This document shows, piece by piece, positions 8,892 through 16,639 of a stretch of 64,000 nt of DNA. Each line of letters begins with the position of its first letter. The stretch's first letter is position 1. This stretch comes from Pirellula sp. SH-Sr6A (GTDB taxonomy: Bacteria > Planctomycetota > Planctomycetia > Pirellulales > Pirellulaceae). The translations under genes and the position numbers were made by a program. The notes under the pieces are model-generated. The model made no database searches. It was given only the letters and a program-made list of their open reading frames with translations, and was not told the DNA's origin. Where the stretch lies: positions 5,375,988 to 5,439,987 of the forward strand of contig NZ_CP011272.1 in NCBI RefSeq assembly GCF_001610875.1, given 5' to 3'.

Positions 8892-9239
8892 ATGAAACTG
8901 CTCCTGGCTATCATTCAACCCAATAAACTACAGGCCGTACGCGAAGCGCTCCAGAATGCAGGCATTCACCGAACCACGGTGTTGGACGCGCAGGGTTATG
9001 GTCGTCAGAAGGGGCATTCCGCTTTTTACGCGGGGGTGGAGTATCAGATTCACTTGTTGCGCAAAGTGAACTTGGAGATCTTCGTGAACGACGATTTCGT
9101 CGAGAAAGCCATCGACACGATTTGCCGCGTTGCGAAAACAGGTTCGCAGGGAAGCATCGGGGACGGAAAGATTTTTGTGCTGCCAGCCATCGAAGCGATT
9201 ACGATCGATTCCGGTAGCCGAGGCCCCAGTTCGGTTTAA
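8892..9239 (+). CDS. glnB: PII nitrogen-regulatory signal protein
   Basis: PII proteins are trimeric cytoplasmic sensors of ATP/ADP and 2-oxoglutarate that control nitrogen metabolism. The 115-aa protein has the T-loop signature GRQKGH and the uridylylatable tyrosine equivalent (AGVEYQ). It also has the B-loop core IGDGKIFV. Two features are unusual. The B-loop carries an insertion (KTGSQGSIGDG where TGKIGDG is normal, net +3 residues). The C-terminal RIRTGE, whose arginines contact ATP phosphates in E. coli PII, is replaced by TIDSGS. I use the ATG at 8892 because family members begin MKL, and a longer frame would run into the tRNA. A second nitrogen block lies about 13 kb away, but no amtB neighbour is present. 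Confidence 0.88.
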   Translation: MKLLLAIIQPNKLQAVREALQNAGIHRTTVLDAQGYGRQKGHSAFYAGVEYQIHLLRKVNLEIFVNDDFVEKAIDTICRVAKTGSQGSIGDGKIFVLPAIEAITIDSGSRGPSSV

Positions 9240-9442
9240 GGCACGTCGTTATTTCGCCATCTTTCCCAACCGTTAAATCAAACGCTTGATCTTGCCCCGG
9301 TTCTCCAATTTCACGTATACCGGCGGGTTGTACCGAATTCCCTGGCGAGCGATAACCGATGAATCAAAACGAGTTCACTGAGTGCAGTCATGATGGTGAC
9401 TGTAGTCAAATCTATATCGATGGATCGATGCTCGACTCGTTG

Positions 9443-9447
9443 GGTGA
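9443..9447 (+). promoter_or_regulatory. Shine-Dalgarno favouring the internal lpxB start
   Basis: GGTGA ends 10 bases before the ATG at 9458. In-frame ATGs at 9359 and 9428 have no comparable sequence. The choice also fits LpxB proteins, in which the GE(A/P)SGD motif sits about ten residues from the N-terminus. Confidence 0.4.
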
Positions 9448-9457
9448 TGAAACGTAC

Positions 9458-10690
9458 ATGGGACAACGTTTTTTCTTCTCCGTGGGGGAACCAAGTGGTG
9501 ACCTCCATGCTGCGAATCTCATCCGCTCACTGAAGCGTCTTTCGCCTACCTCCACTTTCCGAGGTTTCGGTGGGTCTCGGATGATCCAAGCGGGATTGGA
9601 ACTCGACTTCGACCTTACCAGCATGGCGGTGATGGGGTTTGCCGAAGTCCTTCCCAAGTTGCGGGAGTTTTTCCGGATTGCGAAACTGGCAGAGATGTCG
9701 TTTGCTCGCGGAGAGGTCGATGGCGTGGTCCTGGTAGACTTCCCCGGCTTCAACTGGCATATCGCGAAGCGTGCGAAGAAGTACGGCATCCCGGTTTACT
9801 ACTACCTTCCGCCCCAGTTGTGGGCATGGGGCGGCTGGCGCATCGCCAAGATGCGGAAGCACGTCGACCATGTACTGTGCAATCTTCCCTTTGAAGCTGC
9901 TTGGTTCGAGAGCAAGAAAATGCCCGCGACGTACGTGGGGCATCCCTTCTTTGATCACATTGCCCAGCAACCGCTCGATACAAAATTCATAGATCGATGG
10001 CGTTGCAACCACCAGATCCAGGTATCGGTCCTGCCCGGCTCGCGCGACCATGAAGTCAAGCACATTTGGCCGCTGCAACTCGAAGCGATCCGCAAACTGT
10101 CGCGGCAATTCCCGCATGTCCAATTCATGGTAGCGGCGCTCAAAGATTCCCATGCGCTTTGGTGCAAGAATTCGTTGACTGCCAGCGATGCGAAACTTCC
10201 GATTCACATCTTCGCTGGAAAGACGAGCGAGATCATCGAATTGTGCGATTGTTCGATTATGAAGAGCGGATCCGTATCCCTCGAGATGATGGCGCGCGGG
10301 AAACCTGCCACGGTGATGTACCACGTGAACACCACGACGTATTGCATGGCCAAAGCGTTGGTCCGAATTCCGAGTATTTCGCTTCCCAATCTTATCGCGG
10401 AAGAACCCCTTCTACCGGAATGCATCTCCCATGGTTCACTTGACTCAAAGTCATCGAAGACTTCGGTCCAATCGGTTGTCGAGCACATGTCGAGACTACT
10501 TAGCGACAATGCCTATCGATTGAACCAACGTCGAAAGCTGATCGAACTCTCCAATCAGTTTGCCCGTCCAGGGGCAAGCTATGCGACAGCCAAGTTCTTA
10601 TTGCAGGAGTTGGCATCCACCAGCCACGGTACATTGCCGATCGACGAATCGGATCTCCCGAATTCTGTTGTGTCTCGAAAAGCGGCGTAA
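9458..10690 (+). CDS. lpxB: Lipid-A-disaccharide synthase
   Basis: LpxB is a GT19 glycosyltransferase that joins UDP-diacylglucosamine and lipid X to make the lipid A disaccharide at the inner membrane, so it indicates an LPS-bearing outer membrane. The 410-aa product has the N-terminal VGEPSGDLHAANLIRSL motif, GFGGSRMIQAG, MAVMGFAEVLPKL, the YYLPPQLWAWGGWR segment, TYVGHPFFD, VSVLPGSRDHEVKH and IMKSGSVSLEMM, covering the whole family fold. In-frame ATGs at 9359 and 9428 would add up to 33 non-conserved residues. I choose 9458 for its weak GGTGA and the normal family N-terminus. The histidine phosphatase gene begins 4 bp after the stop. Confidence 0.92.
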   Translation: MGQRFFFSVGEPSGDLHAANLIRSLKRLSPTSTFRGFGGSRMIQAGLELDFDLTSMAVMGFAEVLPKLREFFRIAKLAEMSFARGEVDGVVLVDFPGFNWHIAKRAKKYGIPVYYYLPPQLWAWGGWRIAKMRKHVDHVLCNLPFEAAWFESKKMPATYVGHPFFDHIAQQPLDTKFIDRWRCNHQIQVSVLPGSRDHEVKHIWPLQLEAIRKLSRQFPHVQFMVAALKDSHALWCKNSLTASDAKLPIHIFAGKTSEIIELCDCSIMKSGSVSLEMMARGKPATVMYHVNTTTYCMAKALVRIPSISLPNLIAEEPLLPECISHGSLDSKSSKTSVQSVVEHMSRLLSDNAYRLNQRRKLIELSNQFARPGASYATAKFLLQELASTSHGTLPIDESDLPNSVVSRKAA

Positions 10691-10694
10691 CACG

Positions 10695-11369
10695 ATGGCA
10701 GCGAGAGCCGTTTTGTATCTAGTCCGCCATGCCCAGTCGGAGAACAATGCCAATCCCGATACATTGAGGGTTCCGGATCCTGGTATTACGGACGTTGGCA
10801 GGCAGCAAGCTCAACACTTGGCCTCCCGGATGGATCGCTATGCCCCGACTCTCCTCTATTGCAGCCCCTTTCTGCGGACATTGCAAACCGTTGCACCGGT
10901 GGTCCAGCGAATGGGAATTCAGCCCTGGATTCGACAAGACCTATATGAACAAGGAGGATGTTATAGCGGGCATGAAATAGGGAGGCGAACTCCAGAAAAA
11001 GGGCTACCTCGTTCGAAGATTCAATCCCTTTATCCGGACTGGGAGATCGACGAACGGATCGGGGAGGCGGGGTGGAATCAACTGGAATGCTACGAGACCA
11101 TACAACTCGCACGGGAACGCGCACGACAAGTGCGTAGGTGGTACGAATCGCAAATGGACCTGCATGCAAATCATCGCGTCTTGATGATGATCCATGCCGA
11201 TTTCAAAGTTCGATTGCTCGAAGCCATGCTGGAAATCGAGGATCTCGATCACCTCGTATCGGAACCGATCAATACTTCGGTCTCCTGTCTATTCTTTGAA
11301 GATAATCGCTGGAAGTTGCACTACTGGAACGACTTCCATCATCTGCCTGAGACGCTCGTGACGCATTGA
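10695..11369 (+). CDS. Histidine phosphatase (phosphoglycerate mutase-like) family protein
   Basis: The 224-aa protein carries the RHG catalytic motif as LVRHAQSENN near residue 9, TDVGRQQAQHLA, the acidic/arginine segment YCSPFLRTLQT, and the second catalytic histidine in MMIHADF, where GHG is usual. These define the branched histidine phosphatase superfamily; the substrate cannot be inferred. The ATG at 10695 gives the normal family start, with the RHG motif about ten residues in, and follows lpxB by 4 bp, so the two are probably co-transcribed. A longer in-frame reading to 10560 would overlap lpxB and adds nothing conserved. Confidence 0.82.
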   Translation: MAARAVLYLVRHAQSENNANPDTLRVPDPGITDVGRQQAQHLASRMDRYAPTLLYCSPFLRTLQTVAPVVQRMGIQPWIRQDLYEQGGCYSGHEIGRRTPEKGLPRSKIQSLYPDWEIDERIGEAGWNQLECYETIQLARERARQVRRWYESQMDLHANHRVLMMIHADFKVRLLEAMLEIEDLDHLVSEPINTSVSCLFFEDNRWKLHYWNDFHHLPETLVTH

Positions 11370-11445
11370 TTACGATCAATCTGATACAATCGTTTTGCTA
11401 TTTCGGTATGTGCGGTTTGTTCTCGAGTTTGTTTGGCGGTTGTGT

Positions 11446-12879
11446 ATGTCCTGGCGAATTTTGATTGTATCGATCCTTGGCTGGATTCTTGGAGTCGCCC
11501 TGGTTGATTGTGTTTATGGCCAGTCCGAATCCTCCTTGCGAGCCGGATTCGCGAAAGTGGATATTACCCCTACAGTACCAACCCCGATGGCGGGGTACTA
11601 CCAAGGGCGTCTCTCTACGGAAACACATGACCCCTTGTGGTGCCGCGCGACGGTCCTGGACGACGGGGGCACTCGAGTGGCTCTCGTCGCTTTGGACCTT
11701 ATCACTACAACACGGTGGCTTACCACCGAAGCTCGCGCGCGAATCGCTTCGAAGACATCGGTTCCCGGGGAGCATGTTCTCATTTCAGCAACCCATTCCC
11801 ACACGGGCCCCGTGATGTACGATCCGGCCAACGCTCGCTATCAGCTATTGGGGAATGCCAATCCTGCGACCGAAAAGTACATGGCGGAATTGCCGGACAA
11901 AATTGCAGTTTGTATTTCCGAGGCCATGAAGAATCTTGGAAATGTCCGCGTCCATGCGGGCGTTGGTGAGGAGCAGGAGTTGGCTTTCAATCGCCGGTTT
12001 TTCATGAGCGATGGAAGTGTCGGCTGGAATCCTGGGAAACTCAATCCAAAAATCGTGCGCGAGGCAGGTCCTACCGATACCACACTACCCATTGTCGCCA
12101 TCTATCGTGAGGGTTCCGAGTTGGCGGGATTGCTCAGCAATTTCTCCATCCACTTGGACACGGTCGGTGGTACGCAGTGGAGCGCCGACATGCCGTACGC
12201 CATGCTTCAATCCCTTCAGCAGGTAATGGGTGACCGATGCCATTTGCAGTACTCCACGGGGTGCTGCGGCGATGTGAATCACATCGACGTCCGCAGAGCT
12301 TTTCCGCAAAAGGGGCACGCAGAAGCCGCACGCATCGGAACGCGTCTAGCTGGCGCGGTGCTTCGCGCGTGGAGCGATTTGCCAGCAGCGCAGGGGGCGA
12401 GACTCCACGCATCTTCGCGGATGGTAACACTCCCGGTGGCGAAACATGCTGCAGAACGCGTAGCTTGGGCGAAGGAGATTGCCGAAAAATCGACTCAGAC
12501 TCCGCAACCACCTTTCCGCGACATGGTCGAAGCATTTCGCATTTTGGATATCGAAGCCCGCAATCACGAACCTTATTCGGTCGAGGTGCAAGTCCTTTCG
12601 CTCGGTCGTGAAATCGCTTGGGTTTCTTTGCCCGGGGAAATATTCGTCCAGTTGGGGATCGCGATCAAGGATGGGTCCCCTTTTCGAGTCACTTCGGTGC
12701 ATGAGCTTGCTAATGGTTCGATCGGTTATATTCCGACGCGGCAAGCTTATCCGCAGGGGAATTACGAAGTGGTCTCGGCACGCTGCGACGTGGGAAGTGG
12801 AGAATTATTGGTCGACGCTGCGCTCGCGCAATTGCAGGAGCACTTTGTTGTCCAGTCGCAGAGCGAGGCTGGTCGATAG
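11446..12879 (+). CDS. Neutral/alkaline ceramidase-like secreted hydrolase
   Basis: The 477-aa protein has a signal peptide (WRILIVSILGWILGVALVD, cleavage near VYG-Q). It then has the N-terminal domain of neutral/alkaline non-lysosomal ceramidases: RAGFAKVDITPTVPTPMAGY, then VALDLITTT, the zinc-ligand motif ISATHSHTGP, and later STGCCGDVNHID. True ceramidases are about 650-750 residues with a C-terminal immunoglobulin-like domain; this shorter form is common in planctomycetes, and substrates other than ceramide are likely. An in-frame TTG at 11395 would add 17 residues, but the ATG at 11446 puts the signal peptide at the N-terminus. It follows the histidine phosphatase after about 75 bp. Confidence 0.75.
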   Translation: MSWRILIVSILGWILGVALVDCVYGQSESSLRAGFAKVDITPTVPTPMAGYYQGRLSTETHDPLWCRATVLDDGGTRVALVALDLITTTRWLTTEARARIASKTSVPGEHVLISATHSHTGPVMYDPANARYQLLGNANPATEKYMAELPDKIAVCISEAMKNLGNVRVHAGVGEEQELAFNRRFFMSDGSVGWNPGKLNPKIVREAGPTDTTLPIVAIYREGSELAGLLSNFSIHLDTVGGTQWSADMPYAMLQSLQQVMGDRCHLQYSTGCCGDVNHIDVRRAFPQKGHAEAARIGTRLAGAVLRAWSDLPAAQGARLHASSRMVTLPVAKHAAERVAWAKEIAEKSTQTPQPPFRDMVEAFRILDIEARNHEPYSVEVQVLSLGREIAWVSLPGEIFVQLGIAIKDGSPFRVTSVHELANGSIGYIPTRQAYPQGNYEVVSARCDVGSGELLVDAALAQLQEHFVVQSQSEAGR

Positions 12880-13033
12880 CCCTTAGGGGCCATCGATATC
12901 TTTGACGAATGCAAGAATCGCGTCTTGGAGGGAAATTTATTCCATTGGCGGCCCCTTCTCTCTTAGAATCAGCCCCTCGATGTAGGAGCTTGATTGCAAC
13001 AACGCCGCGTTAGGAAGGGAACGGTTACAACGG

Positions 13034-14836
13034 ATGGCCAATATCGACTCAGCGATTTTGGTGGGGAGTTTTTTGCTATTGCTCGGAGTATTGTCGAGCA
13101 AGTTTTCGTCCCGGTTTGGAATGCCTGCGCTCGTAACCTTCTTAGGGTTGGGGATGCTCGCGGGTTCCGACGGCATCGGCGGCATCGCGTTTGACGACTA
13201 CGGGTTGGCGTATTCGATCGGTACGGTCGTTCTCGCCATCATCCTTTACAGTGGAGGGCTCTCCACTCCTTTGGAATCCGTGAGGTCGTGCTGGAAACCT
13301 GCGGGGATTCTCGCCACTCTCGGCGTGGTGATCACAGCCGTAGTTACAGGGTTGGCTGCGTCTTGGTTGATGGGGTTGAGTCTTTCCCATGGATTGCTTC
13401 TGGGAAGTATCGTTGGTTCGACCGATGCGTCGGCGGTCTTTTCTATTCTGCGAGCAGGTGGGATTCACCTTCGGAGAAGATTGGCCGACACGTTGGAGGT
13501 GGAGAGTGGTTCGAACGATCCGATGGCGATCTTTATGACCATTTGCATGCTCCAATACCTGACCGGCGGATTGAACTCGTGGCAAAGCCTCGTCTTCCTC
13601 CTTTTACGGCAGATATTGGTCGGGTTGGTGGTAGGGATATCCGCCGGTTACTTGGCTGTCTGGGCCCTGCGCACCGTGCATCTTCAAGTAGCGGGACTTT
13701 ATCCCATCTTCGCCGTCGCGTTTGGCTTGATGTCCTATGGGGGGGCCGCCACGTTGGGGGGGAGTGGGTTTCTTGCAATCTATCTGACAGGAATCATTGT
13801 TGGCAACTATCGAACACCCTTCAGTCGGGGAACATTGGCCTTTCACGATGGGTTAGCGTGGTTGGGGCAAATCGTGATGTTCATTTTGCTTGGTTTGCTT
13901 TGCTTCCCCAGTCAATTTGTTGACGTGATTGGTGCTGGGGTGGCGATCTCGGTCGTTCTCGCTTTGGTGTCGCGTCCCCTGGCGGTGTTTCTGTGCTTGA
14001 TTTGGTCGCAGTACAACCTACGTGAGAAGTTGCTCCTCTCTTGGGTCGGGCTCAAGGGAGCCGTTCCGATCACGTTGGCCATTTTCCCATTGATGGCTGG
14101 AGTCGAGGGAGCTTCCAAAATCTTCGATGTCGTCTTCTTCGTCGTGCTTGTCTCGGCGGTCGTCCAGGGATCTTCGCTGAGCTGGGTTGCGAATAAGCTG
14201 AAATTGGACATCAAACCCAAGGAAGAACCTCCCATCACGTTGGAGATTAGTTCCGTGTACGAGGTCGATGCGGACATCGTCGATTACTTCATCGAGCCCG
14301 ATACGCTCGCGGCAGGAAAATTGATCCGCGATCTGGCTCTTCCTTACGAAGTGGTCATCGCCCTGATTGTGCGTGAAGGAAAGAGCAAATTGCCCAAGGG
14401 TAGCTCGCGCATCGCAGCGGGTGACCATATCATTGTCGTGGTGCATCGGAACGTTCGTCAGGCGGTCGATCATGTTTTCGCGCGGTCTCGCTCGCAAGCC
14501 AAACTGGAAAGCTGGCCCGAACAAGTTGAGTTTCCGATACGCGGGATTGTAAAGCTGGCCGATCTGGAGGAATCCTACGGTCTTAAATTGGAGAGCGATC
14601 CGCAATCGACGCTCAGTCAGTGGCTACGTCAACAAGTCCCCGAGAGAGAGATTTCGGACGGGACAATAATCGAATGCGGTTCTGTTACGTTTACGGTCCG
14701 GAGCATGGATGGCAAAGGAAACGCGACGCTGATCGGTATGCGATTTGGGAACGGACCGAATCTTACCGACGGGAAGCCTACTCTCCAAGAACAGCCGGAT
14801 GCACCGGAGTTAGGCGATGCGTCCAAGTCGGTCTGA
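13034..14836 (+). CDS. K+/H+ (CPA1, NhaP2/CvrA-type) antiporter with TrkA-C and CorC/HlyC domains
   Basis: The 600-aa inner-membrane protein has about 12 hydrophobic segments in residues 1-395, including GLGMLAGSDGIGGI, IVGSTDASAVFS and LEVESGSNDPMAIF. The last contains the NDP-type Asp motif of CPA1 antiporters. The cytoplasmic C-terminus holds a TrkA-C (RCK-C) domain at about 415-480 (GKLIRDLALPYEVVIALIVREG, GDHIIVVVHR). A CorC/HlyC-type domain follows at about 500-580. This architecture matches the potassium/proton antiporter CvrA/NhaP2. It is convergent with an RCK-gated K+ channel only 65 bp away, so the pair probably balances potassium and pH. Start: ATG at 13034, with AGGGAA about 14 bp upstream. 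Confidence 0.88.
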   Translation: MANIDSAILVGSFLLLLGVLSSKFSSRFGMPALVTFLGLGMLAGSDGIGGIAFDDYGLAYSIGTVVLAIILYSGGLSTPLESVRSCWKPAGILATLGVVITAVVTGLAASWLMGLSLSHGLLLGSIVGSTDASAVFSILRAGGIHLRRRLADTLEVESGSNDPMAIFMTICMLQYLTGGLNSWQSLVFLLLRQILVGLVVGISAGYLAVWALRTVHLQVAGLYPIFAVAFGLMSYGGAATLGGSGFLAIYLTGIIVGNYRTPFSRGTLAFHDGLAWLGQIVMFILLGLLCFPSQFVDVIGAGVAISVVLALVSRPLAVFLCLIWSQYNLREKLLLSWVGLKGAVPITLAIFPLMAGVEGASKIFDVVFFVVLVSAVVQGSSLSWVANKLKLDIKPKEEPPITLEISSVYEVDADIVDYFIEPDTLAAGKLIRDLALPYEVVIALIVREGKSKLPKGSSRIAAGDHIIVVVHRNVRQAVDHVFARSRSQAKLESWPEQVEFPIRGIVKLADLEESYGLKLESDPQSTLSQWLRQQVPEREISDGTIIECGSVTFTVRSMDGKGNATLIGMRFGNGPNLTDGKPTLQEQPDAPELGDASKSV

Positions 14837-14901
14837 AGGGAACTGTACCGAGAGTACCTCACCGCTGATCCACGGTGCCAATCGCCTGTAGGTGACAGAG
14901 T

Positions 14902-16587
14902 TTACGAATTCACGGTTTCAAAGAAGCGGCGTCCCGCTTCGGCGTCTCCTACGATGACGAGCTGTGAGTCCTCCGCGAGGAGCGAATCGGGAGAGGGTTT
15001 TGCATTGAACTCCCCGTTCGTTTCGATCGCGACGACATTGCACCCCGTCGTCTGTCTAAAGCGAGATTCGGAGAGGGTATGTCCCACCATGCTTTTAGGG
15101 ACAGGCCCTTTGAATACGTCGAGTCCTTCTGCAAGCAAAACGGAATTTCCGCACTTGAGAATATTGAACATGCAGCTTGCACCGCTCGATGCGTAGGACA
15201 AAACAAAATCGGCACCTGCACGATGCAAGGTGGAAACGTTTCGGTCTTGGTTGGCTCGAGCCAGGATTTGGATATCGGGTCGCAAGCGTCGACAGTAGAT
15301 TGCGAGGTAAATATTCACGTCATCATCGTGAGTCGTGATCACCACCGAAGAGCACTTCATGATTCCAGCTTGTTCGAGCACTTCTAATTCCGCTGCATCT
15401 CCCAGCACGTAGTGTTCCGGATCGCGGATCCTTTCCGCATTTCGGTCAACAATACGGTAGTCAAGACCGCGGGTCTCCAATTCCTTGCCGGTTGCTCGTC
15501 CCACGCGTCCCGCCCCGAGGATGATGGTGAATGCACTATTAGATCGATAGACACAAAAAAGACTATCGTATTCGTCCAGTTCTTCACGCGTTCCTGCGAG
15601 CAATAGGATGGTGCTCGATTCAATGAGTGTATCGGGACCCGCGATGGCGAAATGACCTCGATTCCAGACCCCCACCACGCTGATTTTTGCGTAATCGGTC
15701 AATCGAATTTCCTTGAGGGTTCGGCCTACCATCGGTGTTCCAGCAGCCGCAGCTTCGGCAATCAACAGCTTGCCGAACTCTCCGATCACCAAGCTTCGCG
15801 CATCCCTTCCGAAAACGCGACGCGCAAAGGATTGACCTAGCATCTCTCCCAGTTGCAACACTTGATTGCAACCTGCGAGGTTCAAGATGTCGACGGATGC
15901 TTGAAAGGAAGCGACGGAGACGATCGTCACGGCCGATGAGATTTCTCGGACGGTAAATGCAATGTTGGTGTTGGTCGTGTCCCGTTGGGCCGCGACGACC
16001 ATGGCCGCATTCTCAGCCCGGGCTTTTAAATAAGTGTTGGGGTCATCGATTTCCCCCAGCATGACGGAGAAGCCTTCGTCGTGGAGACGCAACGCTTCGG
16101 CGAGATCCGATACCAGGAGCACGTAGCGCCATTTCTCTCGTTCCAACATGCGAATCAAAGAGCGTTCCACCGAACTAAGACCGGTGAGAATTACGTGCCC
16201 CGATGCGTTTCGAGGGAGTTCACGTGGGGCCCGCGCGGAGGCTTGCGCGTCGAGCCACGGAACGTAAAAGAACTGAATGAACATGAAGGGTAGCAGGATC
16301 AGCATGAACACCGATCCGGACAAAAGCACTATTACAGAAAATAGCCGGCCTAAATCGGAATGGAAGGTAATATCGCCGAATCCTAGCGTCGACATCACAA
16401 CCAGTACCCAGTACACCCCTGTCATCCATGAATGCTCTTGTCCCTCCATCTCCATCAGCCAATGGAACGCCACCGTGAAGACGAAGACCATCAGCACGAA
16501 GGCGACCAGGAGTTTCCCAAGCGCCAAGAAATTCCGCCTCCGAGACGGAGTTGCGAGCATCTTCAATGCAAGTGCAATCGATTTCAT
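14902..16587 (-). CDS. RCK-domain potassium channel protein
   Basis: The 561-aa protein begins with two transmembrane helices (about 23-44 and 77-105) flanking a pore loop with the potassium selectivity filter TLGFGD at residues 67-72. It is followed by two tandem RCK/TrkA-N units: the first at about 130-250 (GHVILTGLSSVERSL) with a TrkA-C part to about 340, the second at about 352-470 (FTIILGAGRVGRATGKELETRG) with another TrkA-C part to the end. Tandem RCK in one chain resembles GsuK-type bacterial channels. The first nucleotide-binding loop (TGLSSVERS) departs from GxGxxG, whereas the second is canonical. It is convergent with the K+/H+ antiporter. Confidence 0.87.
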   Translation of the reverse strand: MKSIALALKMLATPSRRRNFLALGKLLVAFVLMVFVFTVAFHWLMEMEGQEHSWMTGVYWVLVVMSTLGFGDITFHSDLGRLFSVIVLLSGSVFMLILLPFMFIQFFYVPWLDAQASARAPRELPRNASGHVILTGLSSVERSLIRMLEREKWRYVLLVSDLAEALRLHDEGFSVMLGEIDDPNTYLKARAENAAMVVAAQRDTTNTNIAFTVREISSAVTIVSVASFQASVDILNLAGCNQVLQLGEMLGQSFARRVFGRDARSLVIGEFGKLLIAEAAAAGTPMVGRTLKEIRLTDYAKISVVGVWNRGHFAIAGPDTLIESSTILLLAGTREELDEYDSLFCVYRSNSAFTIILGAGRVGRATGKELETRGLDYRIVDRNAERIRDPEHYVLGDAAELEVLEQAGIMKCSSVVITTHDDDVNIYLAIYCRRLRPDIQILARANQDRNVSTLHRAGADFVLSYASSGASCMFNILKCGNSVLLAEGLDVFKGPVPKSMVGHTLSESRFRQTTGCNVVAIETNGEFNAKPSPDSLLAEDSQLVIVGDAEAGRRFFETVNS

Positions 16588-16639
16588 GAAGGCATCCTAC
16601 CCGTTTGGCGAGAGACGTTTCTTATGTTCGAAAAATGCG

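Noticed and set aside
9527-10324. 265-aa open frame antisense to lpxB
   Set aside because: It mirrors the coding strand of a clearly conserved lpxB, has low-complexity Arg/His-rich composition and no motif; a shadow frame.
14018-14605. 195-aa frame antisense to the antiporter C-terminus
   Set aside because: It is entirely inside the conserved TrkA-C/CorC coding region with no start signal.
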